Below, in pieces: positions 1 through 8,696 of a stretch of 64,000 nt of DNA (positions within the stretch are counted from its first letter, which is position 1; each line of letters starts with the position of its first letter). Origin of the DNA: Amycolatopsis regifaucium. Its GTDB lineage: Bacteria > Actinomycetota > Actinomycetes > Mycobacteriales > Pseudonocardiaceae. The notes below the pieces were generated by a model. That model saw only the letters and a list, made by a program, of their open reading frames with translations, was not told where the DNA came from and did no database searches. The translations under genes were made by a program, and so were the position numbers. The stretch is taken from contig NZ_LQCI01000052.1 of the NCBI RefSeq assembly GCF_001613935.1, positions 377,275 to 441,274 on the forward strand. Reading direction: 5' to 3'.

Positions 1-971
1 AACGGCAACAGCACCGCGCCGGTGGCGAACATGTGGTGTGCCCAGACGGCGAAGGACAGCGCGGTGATCCCGATCGTGGCGAACACCATGAGCTTGTAGC
101 CGAACAGTGGTTTCCGGCTGAACACCGGCACGATTTCGGTGATGATGCCGAAATACGGCAACGCGACGATGTACACCTCGGGATGGCCGAAGAACCAGAA
201 CAGGTGCTGGAACAGGATCGCCCCGCCGTTGGCCGGATCGAAGACGTGCGCGCCGAGCCGTCTGTCCGCTTCCAGCCCGAACAGCGCCGCGGTGAGGATC
301 GGGAAGACCGCCAGGATCAGGATCGTGGTGAACAGGATGTTCCAGGTGAACAGCGGCAGCCGCCACATGGTCATCCCCGGCGCGCGCAGGCAGAGGATCG
401 TGGTGACCATGTTGACCGCGCCGAGGATGGTCCCGAGCCCGGAGACGATCAGGCCCATGATGACCAGATCGGCGCCGACACCCGGCGTGTGCGCGGCGTT
501 GGAGAGCGGCGTGTACATCGTCCAGCCGAAATCGGGCGCGCCGCTCGGCGTGAGGAAAGCGCTGAGCGCCATCAGCCCGCCGAAGAGGTAAAGCCAATAG
601 GAGAACGCGTTCAGCCTCGGGAAAGCGACGTCCGGTGACCCGATCTGCAGCGGCAGGATGTAGTTGGCGAAGGCGAAAAGGTTCGGTGTCGCGTACAGCA
701 GCAGCATGATGAGGCCGTGCATGGTGAACAGCTGGTTGTACTGCTCCTGCGACAGGAACTGCATGCCCGGCCTGCCCAATTCGCCGCGCATCAGCAGCGC
801 CATGAACCCGCCGGCGAGGAAGAACCCGAACGAGGTGCACAGGTAGAGCAGGCCGATCGTCTTGTGGTCGGTGGTGCGGATGACGTTGAGGAACACACTG
901 CCCTTGGGGGGCCGACGGCGTCCGCCGAAGCGGACGGCCTCCGGCCGGGGCGATGTCTTCACGGCGGTCAT
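1..971 (-). CDS. ctaD: Cytochrome c oxidase subunit I, C-terminal part cut off by window edge
   Basis: This is the catalytic subunit of the aa3-type terminal oxidase, an integral membrane protein that reduces O2 and pumps protons. The 323 visible codons start MTAVKTSPRPEAV and run open off the left edge; the family is usually about 550-590 residues, so roughly the C-terminal 40% lies outside. Diagnostic motifs are TTDHKTIG before the first membrane helix, FTMHGLIM with a heme-a ligand histidine, and FWFFGHPEVYI with the CuB histidine and cross-linked tyrosine. Successive hydrophobic helices follow as expected. It lies 106 bases downstream of a LysR gene on the same strand; a functional link to that gene is not evident. 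Confidence 0.97.
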   Translation of the reverse strand, partial: MTAVKTSPRPEAVRFGGRRRPPKGSVFLNVIRTTDHKTIGLLYLCTSFGFFLAGGFMALLMRGELGRPGMQFLSQEQYNQLFTMHGLIMLLLYATPNLFAFANYILPLQIGSPDVAFPRLNAFSYWLYLFGGLMALSAFLTPSGAPDFGWTMYTPLSNAAHTPGVGADLVIMGLIVSGLGTILGAVNMVTTILCLRAPGMTMWRLPLFTWNILFTTILILAVFPILTAALFGLEADRRLGAHVFDPANGGAILFQHLFWFFGHPEVYIVALPYFGIITEIVPVFSRKPLFGYKLMVFATIGITALSFAVWAHHMFATGAVLLP

Positions 972-1077
972 GGCCACTCCCAGCACGAGGACACACCTTC
1001 TGACAGCTGGTACCCCTCCAGGAGAGTCCCTACACACCGGCTTTTCAAGAGCTGGAGGACGATTCCTCCGTTCGCCG

Positions 1078-1986
1078 TCAGCCGCGGGGACTCCGGGAGC
1101 GGACCGCGAGCGCCAGCAGCGCGGCGGCCGGTCCGGCGAGGCGCCGCCCGGCCGGCCACACCGCCCGCAGTTCCCGGCCGAAATCGACGCCCTCGACCGC
1201 GACCTGGACGAGCCTGCGGTCGGCGACGTCCCGTGCCACGTCGAGCTCGCTGATCACCGCCGGTCCGGCGCCCGCGACCACGGCGTTGCGGACCGCGGAA
1301 GCGGACCCCAGCTCCAGCAACGGTTTCGCCGGACCGGCACCGGCCTTGCGCAGGGCGGTGTCCACGGTTTCCCTGGTCCCGGAACCCGGCTCGCGGACCA
1401 CCAGCGGCGTCACCGCCAGTTCGGCCGCGGTCAGCGGACGGCGTCTGCGCGCCCAGGGATGACTTCCGGCCACGACGAGGACCAGCCGATCGGTGGCCAC
1501 CCGCTTGGCCGAAAGACCCGGCAGCGCGCCGGGCGACTCGACGAAACCGAGGTCGACCTTGCCCTCCCTGGCCAGTTCCGCCGCCTGGTCGGAGTTCGTG
1601 ACCTCCAGTCCGAGGTACAGCCCCGGGTTTCCGCGTTTGAGTTCCCCGATCCAGCCAGGCACCAGATGTTCGGCCAGTGTCATGCTCGCGGCGACGCGGA
1701 GTTGTGCCTCGTGCTGGGTGCGCAACGCTTCGGCACCGTCGAGGAGGCCGTCGAGTTCGGCCAGCACGCGGTGAGCCCAGCCCGCGATGACCCGGCCGTC
1801 GGGGGTGAGCGCGGACCCGCGCCGCGTGCGGTCGACCAGCACCAGTCCGAGCCGCCGTTCCACTGTGGACAGCCGTTTGCTCGCCGACGGCTGCGCGATC
1901 CCGAGCCTGGCCGCGGCCTGCCCGATACTGCCGAGCTCGTCCACGAGCACCAGCAGACGCAGGGAGTCCAGATCGGGTGTGGTCAT
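1078..1986 (-). CDS. LysR family transcriptional regulator, divergent to a YeiH-type exporter
   Basis: A 302-residue LysR regulator. Residues about 1-60 form the winged helix-turn-helix (LGSIGQAAARLGIAQPSASK is the recognition region), followed by a linker helix and a periplasmic-binding-protein-like effector domain from about residue 90 to 295. The ATG start matches the family N-terminus (TTPDLDSLRLLVLV). It is transcribed away from the YeiH-family exporter gene, with 71 bases between the two start codons. In enterobacteria the equivalent LysR regulator YeiE controls YeiH and responds to sulfite; by analogy this protein probably regulates its divergent neighbour, which is inference. LysR regulators usually also repress their own promoter. 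Confidence 0.93.
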   Translation of the reverse strand: MTTPDLDSLRLLVLVDELGSIGQAAARLGIAQPSASKRLSTVERRLGLVLVDRTRRGSALTPDGRVIAGWAHRVLAELDGLLDGAEALRTQHEAQLRVAASMTLAEHLVPGWIGELKRGNPGLYLGLEVTNSDQAAELAREGKVDLGFVESPGALPGLSAKRVATDRLVLVVAGSHPWARRRRPLTAAELAVTPLVVREPGSGTRETVDTALRKAGAGPAKPLLELGSASAVRNAVVAGAGPAVISELDVARDVADRRLVQVAVEGVDFGRELRAVWPAGRRLAGPAAALLALAVRSRSPRG

Positions 1987-2057
1987 AGCCCAAGTCTATG
2001 ACCTACCCCTGGTATTCCCCGCTACCGAGGCCTGCCCGTCGAGACGATGCTCGGATC

Positions 2058-3050
2058 ATGAGCACCACGCACGCGAGACCGACCAAGCCCTACTTGACCG
2101 CTTTGGCCATCACCGGCGCCGGAGTGGCGGCCGCGTACCTGGTCGGCACGGCGGTTCCGGTCGTCAGCGCGCTCACCATCGCCGTCGTGCTCGGCATCCT
2201 CGCGGGTTCGCTGCCCGCGCTGACGGACGAGACCCGCAAGGCGATCTCCGGCGTCACCAAGAAGCTGCTTCGCGCCGGTGTCATGCTGTTGGGGCTGCAG
2301 CTCTCGCTCCCCTCGGTGCTGGCGCTCGGCCCCGGCACCCTGCTCGCCGTCGTGCTCACGGTGGGTGTCACCTTCCTCGGCACGATCGGCCTCGGCAGGC
2401 TCCTCGGCGTGCCGCGCGGGCTGGCGATGCTGGTCGCGACCGGGTTCTCGATCTGTGGCGCGTCGGCGATCGCCGCGATGGAAGGCGTCGTGAAACGGGA
2501 GGACTCCGACGTCGCGACCGCGGTCGCGCTGGTCACCTTCTACGGCGGACTCGCCATCGCGGCCGTCCCGCTGCTCGGCGGCTGGCTGCGCCTCGACGCG
2601 GTGCGGATCGGTGAATGGGCCGGGCTCAGCGTGCACGAAGTCGCGCAGGTCGTCGCCGCGGCCACGCCCGCGGGCAGCGCCGCCGTCGCGGTCGCCATCG
2701 TGATCAAGCTCAGCCGGGTGGTCCTGCTGGCCCCGATGGTCGCCGCGGTCGGCGTGCACGAACGCCACCGCCCCGCCGACGGCGGCAAGCGTCCGCCGCT
2801 GATCCCGCTGTTCGTCATCGGCTTCCTCGCGATGGCCGCCGTGCGCAGCACCGGGATCGTGCCGGGTGTCGCGCTCGACGTCGCCAAGGTGGCCTGCACG
2901 CTGCTGCTGGCCGCGGCGCTGTTCGGACTCGGCTGCGCGGTCCGGATCGGCACGCTGATCCGCACCGGCGGCCGCGCCCTGCTGCTCGGGCTGCTCTCCA
3001 CCCTGCTGGTCGGGACGACCGCGCTGGTCACGCTGGCCGTGCTCGGCTGA
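2058..3050 (+). CDS. YeiH/UPF0324 family membrane protein, putative sulfate or sulfite exporter
   Basis: A 330-residue polytopic membrane protein of the Cons_hypoth698 (YeiH) family, with about ten hydrophobic helices. Family signatures include LRAGVMLLGLQLSLPSVLAL and the glycine-rich FSICGASAIAAMEGVVK segment around residue 130. The start at MSTTHARPTKPY is preferred; an in-frame ATG 60 bases upstream would add a proline and arginine-rich stretch not typical of the family. It is divergent from a LysR gene, the usual arrangement for this exporter. Its 3' end overlaps the convergent MFS gene by 23 bases. Substrate assignment rests on family knowledge and is not proven here. Confidence 0.9.
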   Translation: MSTTHARPTKPYLTALAITGAGVAAAYLVGTAVPVVSALTIAVVLGILAGSLPALTDETRKAISGVTKKLLRAGVMLLGLQLSLPSVLALGPGTLLAVVLTVGVTFLGTIGLGRLLGVPRGLAMLVATGFSICGASAIAAMEGVVKREDSDVATAVALVTFYGGLAIAAVPLLGGWLRLDAVRIGEWAGLSVHEVAQVVAAATPAGSAAVAVAIVIKLSRVVLLAPMVAAVGVHERHRPADGGKRPPLIPLFVIGFLAMAAVRSTGIVPGVALDVAKVACTLLLAAALFGLGCAVRIGTLIRTGGRALLLGLLSTLLVGTTALVTLAVLG

Positions 3051-4203
3051 GGACGGCCACCGCGAGCAGCGCCACGACGCCTCCCGCCGGCATCACCGCC
3101 GGGACGCTCGCGGCGTCGACGATGAATCCGCCCAGCAACGCGCCCGCGGAAAGAGTCGCCTGGAACGACGAGGTGAACAGCACCGACGCCGCCTCGGGAG
3201 CGTGCGGGGCCGCCTTCGCGAACCACGTTCCCGAGCAGACCGGGACCGCGCCGTAGGCGAACCCCCAGAGCACCAGCAGCGCCAGCGTGCCCACCGGGGA
3301 ATCGCCGAGGAACGGCAGCGCGCACATCGCCACACCGATCGCCCCCGCGGCGGAGAGGAAGGTCAACCGCAGATCGCGCGCGATCGCCGCCCCCGCGACG
3401 AAATTGCCCACGATCCCCGCGGTGCCGTAGACGAGCAGGAAAACGGTGATCAGCTCCGGGCTCACCCGGGTCACGTCGCGCAGGAGCGGCGTGACGTAGG
3501 TGTAGGTGCCGAAGTGGGCGAGCACGACCAGCATCGTGACGAGCAGGCCGAGCCGGGTCGCCGGTCCACGCGTCAGCTCGCGCAGGACGCGGAGGCGAGT
3601 GGTAGCCATCGGCGGCAGCGAAGGCAGCGACACGGCGAGCAAGGCGAGTACACCGAGGGTGAAGACGCCCATCATGGCGAAAGCCGCCCGCCAGCCGAAC
3701 AGTTCACCGACGAACGTCCCCGCCGGCACCCCCAGAACCGAGCCGAGCGGCACGGCCGAGAAGATCACCGCGGTCGCCGTACCCGCGCGTCCGGGACCGA
3801 CGAGCCGCGTGGCGAGCCCGGAACCGATCGCCCAGAACGCGCCGATCACCAGCCCCACCAGGATCCGGGAGACCAAGACCGCCCAATATGCCTGCGCGGT
3901 CGCCGCGACGACGTCGGCCAGCGCCAGCACCGCCATCAGGACGCACAGCAGGGCCCGCCGGTCGATCCGCCCGGCGGCGACGGTGACGACCGGCGCGGCG
4001 AGCGCGGCGAGGAAGCCGGGCAGGGTCATGGTCAGGCCCGCCGTCCCCGGCGTGATCCGGAAGTCCTCGCCGATCGGGGTCAGGAGGCCGATCGGCAGGA
4101 TCTCCGTGGTGACGAGGGAGAAGATCCCCAGCGTCACCGCGAGGACGGCGAGCCATCCCTTCAGCGGGGTCCGGGCGGAGGTGTCGAGGGTCGAGGCGGT
4201 CAT
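3028..4203 (-). CDS. MFS transporter of the DHA1 (drug:H+ antiporter, 12-helix) type
   Basis: A 391-residue major facilitator with twelve predicted membrane helices, resembling the AraJ/YdhP/NepI exporters. The N-terminal half carries the motif-C-like region VIFSAVPLGSVLGVPAGTFV at about residues 143-162, characteristic of antiporters. The opening segment (WLAVLAVTLGIFSLVTTEIL) matches sugar, nucleoside or drug exporters of this group. It stands alone on the minus strand, starting ATG, and its last 23 bases overlap the end of the convergent YeiH gene. The substrate cannot be told from sequence. Confidence 0.9.
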   Translation of the reverse strand: MTASTLDTSARTPLKGWLAVLAVTLGIFSLVTTEILPIGLLTPIGEDFRITPGTAGLTMTLPGFLAALAAPVVTVAAGRIDRRALLCVLMAVLALADVVAATAQAYWAVLVSRILVGLVIGAFWAIGSGLATRLVGPGRAGTATAVIFSAVPLGSVLGVPAGTFVGELFGWRAAFAMMGVFTLGVLALLAVSLPSLPPMATTRLRVLRELTRGPATRLGLLVTMLVVLAHFGTYTYVTPLLRDVTRVSPELITVFLLVYGTAGIVGNFVAGAAIARDLRLTFLSAAGAIGVAMCALPFLGDSPVGTLALLVLWGFAYGAVPVCSGTWFAKAAPHAPEAASVLFTSSFQATLSAGALLGGFIVDAASVPAVMPAGGVVALLAVAVLSRARPA

Positions 4204-4265
4204 AGGCCCCAGCCCAGCACCGCGCGGACACCGCGGTCTGGCGGAATCGCGACGTGGCTGTGGAA

Positions 4266-5162
4266 CTAGTCACGCGAGCGCTGGGTCACCACGATGCAGG
4301 CGACCACGATCAACGCCGTCACCGGCGCGGCCGCCGGAAGGTGCTCGCCGAGCAGCAGGACCGCCCAGACCAGGGTCAGCAGCGGCTGCGCCAGCTGCAG
4401 CTGGCTCGCCCGCGCGACCCCGATCTCGGCCATTCCCCGGTACCACACGAAGAACCCGCCGAACTGCGAGATGAGCGCGACGTACAGCAGGCCGATGATC
4501 GCCTCGCCGCCGAGGTGCAGTGGTTCGGTCACCGACCCGAAGACCGTCAGCGCGGCGGTGACCGGCAGCGCGAGCACCAGCGCCCAGGCGATCACCTGCC
4601 AGCCGGCCATCTCCCTGGCCAGCCTGCCGCCCTCGGCGTACCCGAACGCGCACAGCACGAGCGCGGCGAACAGGAACAGGTCCGCTGTGGACAGTCCGCC
4701 ACCACTCTGGCTCACGGTGAACACCACCACCGCGAGCGCGCCCACCGCGGCGGCGAGCCAGAACCGGCGGGACGGCCGGTGGCCGGTGAGCCTCGACGAG
4801 ACGACGGCGGTGGCCATGGGCAGCATGCCGATCACCACCGCGGAATGCGCCGTCGACGACGTCTGCAGGGCGAGGGTGGTCAGCGTCGGGAACCCGAGGA
4901 CGCAACCGACGGCGACCACAGCCAGGCCGCGCCATTGTTCGCGCTTCGGCAGGGGGACCCGGAACGCGCGGAGACAGGCGGCGGCGACCAGTGCCGCCAG
5001 GACACATCGCGCCCCGGTGGCGGTCCACGGGCCGAAACCCTTGAGCGTCCAGACGGTGGCGGGGAACGTGAAGGAGAAGGCGAAGACACCCAGCGCCGCC
5101 AGCGCGGTCCCGGAGTGGACCGCTACTGCCCGGTCCGCGATAGCGCTATTATCCAGTCTCAT
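4266..5162 (-). CDS. EamA/DMT family transporter
   Basis: A drug/metabolite transporter of 298 residues with ten hydrophobic segments forming two EamA repeats. Conserved points are the central RPSRRFWLAAAVGALAVVVF segment and the C-terminal AQPLLTLVWAVLLLGEHL signature. The ATG chosen (MRLDNSAIAD) overlaps the ATG of the divergent MocR gene within a single CATG. A TTG 24 bases further upstream would place the start inside MocR, and no good ribosome binding site is visible for either, so leaderless translation or a later start is possible. The adjacent MocR-type regulator is a likely controller, since such pairs are common for amino-acid or amine exporters. Confidence 0.88.
   Translation of the reverse strand: MRLDNSAIADRAVAVHSGTALAALGVFAFSFTFPATVWTLKGFGPWTATGARCVLAALVAAACLRAFRVPLPKREQWRGLAVVAVGCVLGFPTLTTLALQTSSTAHSAVVIGMLPMATAVVSSRLTGHRPSRRFWLAAAVGALAVVVFTVSQSGGGLSTADLFLFAALVLCAFGYAEGGRLAREMAGWQVIAWALVLALPVTAALTVFGSVTEPLHLGGEAIIGLLYVALISQFGGFFVWYRGMAEIGVARASQLQLAQPLLTLVWAVLLLGEHLPAAAPVTALIVVACIVVTQRSRD
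5140..5152 (+). promoter_or_regulatory. Leaderless-type promoter with overlapping palindrome at the MocR/EamA junction
   Basis: The palindrome ATAGCGCTAT (5140-5149) overlaps a TATTAT -10 hexamer (5147-5152) that ends eight bases before the MocR ATG at 5161. Transcription would therefore begin at or next to the start codon, as in leaderless actinobacterial mRNAs. Read on the other strand the same bases give GATAAT, so the element may serve both genes. The palindrome could be the site where MocR represses. Confidence 0.55.
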
Positions 5163-6585
5163 GTCCGATGGTAGCAGCGTCGCCAACCTGGTAACACAGC
5201 TGCGTTCCGAGCTTGAGCGCTATCCGATCGACGGAAAGCTCCCGTCGAGCCGGGAGCTCGTCCGGCAGCTGAAGGTGAGCCCGGTGACGGTGTCGCGGGC
5301 CATCGCGGCACTGGCCTCGGAAGGTCTGGTGATCACCCGCCCCGGCGCCGGGGTCTTCCGCGCGCCGCCGCGTCGCGAGTCGGCGGTGACCGGCGATGTC
5401 TCGTGGCAGGAGGTGTCGCTGAGTTCGCAGTCCGGCCTCCGCGCGATCGACGCGACCGGGGTGCTCACCGCGTTGAGCGACCCGCCGTCGGGCGTCATCG
5501 ACCTCAACGGCGGCTACACCCATCCCAGCCTGCAACCGGAACGGGAACTCGCGGCGGCGTCGGCACGGGCCGGCCGTCGTCCCGGTGCCTGGACCCGGCC
5601 GCCGATCTGCGGTCTGCCCGAACTGCGGGCCTGGTTCGCCCGCGACATCGGCAGCCCGGTGAACGTCGAAAACGTCCTGGTCACCGCGGGCGGGCAGAGC
5701 GCGCTGACCACGGCGTTGCGCGCGCTCGGCGCCCCCGGCGCGCCGGTGCTGGTGGAATCGCCGACCTACCCGGGGATGCTGGCCATCGCGAGGGCGTCGG
5801 GGCTGCGGCCGGTCCCGGTGCCGATCGACCGCGACGGCGTGCGGCCCGAACTGCTCGCGGACGCCTTCCGCGACACCGGCGCGCGGCTGTTCGTCTGCCA
5901 GCCCGCGTTCCAGAACCCGACCGGCGCGGTCCTGTGCGCCGAACGCCGGGCCGAGGTCCTGCGGATCGCCCGTGACGCGGGCGCTTTCGTCATCGAGGAC
6001 GATTTCGCGCGGCTGATGGCCCATCCCGGCAGCCCGGCTCCTCCACCGCCGCTCGTGGCCGACGACCCCGACGGCGTCGTGGTGCACATCCGGTCGCTCA
6101 CGAAACCGGCGTCACCGAACCTGCGGATCAGCGCGCTGGCCGCCCGCGGCCCGGCGCTGGAACGACTGCGGGGACTCCACGCCGTCGAGAGCTTCTTCGT
6201 ACCCCGGCCGCTGCAGGAAACCGCGCTGGAACTGGTGAGTTCTCCCGCCTGGGCGCGTCATCTGCGGACTCTCGCCGCCGCGTTGCGCGAACGCCGCGAC
6301 GTCGCCGTCTCGGCACTGCGGGAGTTCCTGCCCTCGTGGCGCGCCGTCCCGGTCCCGACCGGTGGCTATCACCTGTGGCAACCGCTGCCCGGATCCGCCG
6401 ACGAAGTGACGTTGACCAGCGCCGCTTTCCGCGCCGGAGTAGCGGTCACGCCCGGCAGGCTCTACTTCGCGGCCGAGGCGCCGGGGCCTTATCTGCGGCT
6501 GAGCTACGTCAGCACCGCGACCGGCGCACAGGTTCGGGACGGTATCCGACGCCTTTCCCAGGCGTACCAAGAGCTCCCCGGTTAA
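5161..6585 (+). CDS. MocR/GntR family regulator with aminotransferase-like domain
   Basis: A 474-residue fusion regulator. Residues about 5-75 are a GntR winged helix (LPSSRELVRQLKVSPVTVSR); residues about 115-470 form a fold-type I aminotransferase domain. Visible PLP-site elements are VTAGGQSALTTALRALG, NPTGAV, FVIEDDFARL and the lysine in RSLTKPASPNLRIS expected to hold the cofactor. MocR proteins normally sense PLP or amino compounds rather than catalyse transamination. The start lies where the GntR domain begins and sits eight bases after a -10 hexamer, suggesting leaderless translation. It is divergent from an EamA transporter, its probable target. Confidence 0.92.
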   Translation: MSDGSSVANLVTQLRSELERYPIDGKLPSSRELVRQLKVSPVTVSRAIAALASEGLVITRPGAGVFRAPPRRESAVTGDVSWQEVSLSSQSGLRAIDATGVLTALSDPPSGVIDLNGGYTHPSLQPERELAAASARAGRRPGAWTRPPICGLPELRAWFARDIGSPVNVENVLVTAGGQSALTTALRALGAPGAPVLVESPTYPGMLAIARASGLRPVPVPIDRDGVRPELLADAFRDTGARLFVCQPAFQNPTGAVLCAERRAEVLRIARDAGAFVIEDDFARLMAHPGSPAPPPPLVADDPDGVVVHIRSLTKPASPNLRISALAARGPALERLRGLHAVESFFVPRPLQETALELVSSPAWARHLRTLAAALRERRDVAVSALREFLPSWRAVPVPTGGYHLWQPLPGSADEVTLTSAAFRAGVAVTPGRLYFAAEAPGPYLRLSYVSTATGAQVRDGIRRLSQAYQELPG

Positions 6586-6635
6586 CCCCCGGCGCGGTCT
6601 GCTCGTACCATCGCCCACGGAGGCGACGAGAAGGC

Positions 6636-7334
6636 ATGACACAGCCGGCGGCGGAGCCGCACGATTCACCCGGCAGGCTCTGGGAGCTGCTCGACGACGT
6701 CGAGCGCAAGGCGCTGCGCGCCGAGGCCGAGCTGCGCCGGTACCCGGCCGGGACGGTGATCATCCGCGAGGGTGACCGGTCGGACTGGGTGCTGATCCTG
6801 ATGAGCGGGCGGGTCAAGATCACGTCGGTGTCCACCGGTGGTTACGACGCCGTGCTGGCCGTCCGCGACCCCGGCGACATCATCGGCGAGATGGCGTCGA
6901 TGGACGGCAGCCTGCGGTCGGCGACGGCGGTCGCCGTCGAACCGGTCACCGGGCTGTGGCTGTCCGCGCGGTCGTTCAACTCCGTGCTCCGCCGGCACGC
7001 CGGCATCTCGGTGGTCCTGCTCCGGATCATCACCTCCCGCCTGCGTTACGCAAATTCGCGCCGCACCGAATTCGGCGACAGCACCGCCGCCGAGCGGATC
7101 GCCGCGATCCTGGTCGACCTCGCCGAGCGCTACGGCGTCCCCGTCCCCGACGGCACCCTGATCGCGTTGCGGATCAGCCAGCGCGACCTGGCCGGTCTCG
7201 CGTCCGCGTCCCGGGAAGCCGTCGCGCGGACCCTGCGGACCCTGCGCGCCGACGGACTGCTCAGCACCGGACGCCAGCGGCTGGTCGTCCGGAGCCTGAA
7301 CGACCTCAGGCAGCTCGCGCCCGACGACCACTGA
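6636..7334 (+). CDS. Crp/Fnr family transcriptional regulator
   Basis: A 232-residue cyclic-nucleotide-type regulator. The N-terminal beta-roll effector domain spans roughly residues 25-135 (ELRRYPAGTVIIREGDRSDW, GDIIGEMASMDGSLRSATAV). A long dimer helix follows, then a C-terminal winged helix with ISQRDLAGLASASREAVART at about residues 180-200. The segment GEMASMDGSLRSAT resembles cAMP-binding phosphate cassettes but is not identical to E. coli Crp, so the ligand is uncertain. The ATG at the start of MTQPAAEPHD is preceded by purine-rich GGAGG and GAAGG. The last 29 bases overlap the convergent hypothetical gene. Confidence 0.92.
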   Translation: MTQPAAEPHDSPGRLWELLDDVERKALRAEAELRRYPAGTVIIREGDRSDWVLILMSGRVKITSVSTGGYDAVLAVRDPGDIIGEMASMDGSLRSATAVAVEPVTGLWLSARSFNSVLRRHAGISVVLLRIITSRLRYANSRRTEFGDSTAAERIAAILVDLAERYGVPVPDGTLIALRISQRDLAGLASASREAVARTLRTLRADGLLSTGRQRLVVRSLNDLRQLAPDDH

Positions 7335-7860
7335 GCCGCCATGGCAGGCCGAAGTGCCGCTCCACGCGTGCCCCGGTCACCGAGAACAGTTTCCGCACGC
7401 GGGGTTCGTTCTCCGGATCGAAGTCCGGCGTGGTCTCGATCAGCGTCGCGAGTTCGCGGATGAGCCTGTCTGCGGCCGATCCCGGCACCAGCAGTACCCG
7501 CACCGGCGCCAGGCTGCGCACGGCCGGGGGCGGCGCGATGAGATCGACCCGGGCGCGGACCAGGCCGGTGAGCCTGGCCAGCCGGAGGAAGGCGCCCGCC
7601 GCCGCCCAGGCCAGGAGCTCCCCGATGACGACCGGCGACAGGATCAGCGCCAGCCCGGCCGCCTGGCCCACGGCGAAGCCCAGCATCAGCCAGTCCTCGA
7701 AGCCCAGGCGCTCGCCGGACCGGCCGCGGGACCGGGTGAACGACACTTCCCGGTAGCGCTCGCTTTCGGTGACGATCGCGAGCGGACGGATCCGGCGCAG
7801 CCACGGCGCGAACCGGCGCACGATCAGCCACTCGCCGCCGTCGGAATCGGTCACCCGCAT
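7306..7860 (-). CDS. Hypothetical membrane protein, paralogue A of a tandem pair
   Basis: A 184-residue protein of unknown function. The N-terminus MRVTDSDGGEWLIVRRFAPW closely resembles that of the adjacent upstream gene (MKVIDPEGRQWEIIRRFAPW); both share the pattern VxDxxGxxWxIxRRFAPWxR. Two hydrophobic segments occupy about residues 57-95, and a charged C-terminal region ends GARVERHFGLPWR. A strong GGGGGAG ribosome site precedes the ATG. The two genes read in the same direction, 48 bases apart, and probably form an operon arising by duplication. The 3' end overlaps the convergent Crp gene by 29 bases. I do not recognise a domain of known function. Confidence 0.8.
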   Translation of the reverse strand: MRVTDSDGGEWLIVRRFAPWLRRIRPLAIVTESERYREVSFTRSRGRSGERLGFEDWLMLGFAVGQAAGLALILSPVVIGELLAWAAAGAFLRLARLTGLVRARVDLIAPPPAVRSLAPVRVLLVPGSAADRLIRELATLIETTPDFDPENEPRVRKLFSVTGARVERHFGLPWRLSGRRARAA

Positions 7861-7908
7861 CGCACTCCCCCTTCCCGGTGACCGGATCCTGGCACAGATC
7901 GCCGGTCG

Positions 7909-8520
7909 TCATACGGTCATCCGGGGAGTCCGGCGACGAAGCAGGGTGCGATGCCGCACCACCCGCGCGCCGAACCGGGTGAGCACCTCGCGCACGACCG
8001 GGTCGCCGGGGTCGAACATGACGCGGTCACGGAACAGGCCGTGCAGTTCGACGACCAAGGGGTCGGCGAGGTCTCTGTGGACCTTGAGGATCGCCAGCGA
8101 GACAAGGCCGGTCCGATCCTTGTTCCAGCCGGCGACATCGACGCGCTCCGGTGCCTTCCGGAACCACCGGACGGCCTGCGCGACGGACCCCGCGACGATC
8201 TGCCCCAGCATCTCCAGCAGCCGAACGGGCACCAGCACCAGCCCAAAGAGTAGATAGAACAGGCCTTCGACGAGCCCTTCCAGGAGCAACACCCCGCCCA
8301 ACAGTCCGTAGACCGCCTTCTCCACTGGTCCGTCCTCGTCGCCCTTGTGACCGTCCTTGCGGTCGTTGGGCAAATCCTTGAGATACAGCGTCCAGTCCGC
8401 GGTGATCTTGTAGTGCCGGTAGCCGCCCTTGAGCAGCGCGAACGGCTGTACCCACCGGCGCCACGGCGCGAAACGGCGAATGATCTCCCACTGACGCCCC
8501 TCGGGATCGATCACCTTCAT
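7909..8520 (-). CDS. Hypothetical membrane protein, paralogue B of a tandem pair
   Basis: A 203-residue protein homologous to its downstream neighbour across the length: the same N-terminal WEIIRRFAPWRRWVQPFALL block, a central hydrophobic region (YGLLGGVLLLEGLVEGLFYL onward) and a C-terminal FGARVVRHRTLLRRR tail matching FSVTGARVERHFG in paralogue A. A charged insert rich in Lys, Asp and Glu (DRKDGHKGDEDGPVEK) lies before the membrane segment and is absent from paralogue A. The start at MKVIDPEG is supported by GGGGAGGG seven bases upstream and by alignment with the paralogue. An earlier in-frame start would add 26 unsupported residues. Function unknown. Confidence 0.8.
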   Translation of the reverse strand: MKVIDPEGRQWEIIRRFAPWRRWVQPFALLKGGYRHYKITADWTLYLKDLPNDRKDGHKGDEDGPVEKAVYGLLGGVLLLEGLVEGLFYLLFGLVLVPVRLLEMLGQIVAGSVAQAVRWFRKAPERVDVAGWNKDRTGLVSLAILKVHRDLADPLVVELHGLFRDRVMFDPGDPVVREVLTRFGARVVRHRTLLRRRTPRMTV

Positions 8521-8620
8521 TCGGCCCTCCCCTTCCGATGTCACGCCGTGGCCGGCGGAAGGAACTTTGACAGAGAACGGCCTCGCGTTCTGCGTCACCT
8601 GACACAGAAGGCGGAACCGG

Positions 8621-8638
8621 TTGTACGCGCCTTGTACG
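8621..8638 (+). promoter_or_regulatory. Direct repeat TTGTACG in the sialidase promoter region
   Basis: Two copies of TTGTACG (8621-8627 and 8632-8638) are spaced 11 bases apart, about one helical turn, roughly 60-75 bases before the sialidase start. They could be -35-like elements or a direct-repeat operator. No regulator can be assigned. Confidence 0.3.
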
Positions 8639-8696
8639 ACAGGGAAGGACTCTGCTGTCCCGTCACCCGGAATCGAATCCAGGACGGAGCACTCCC

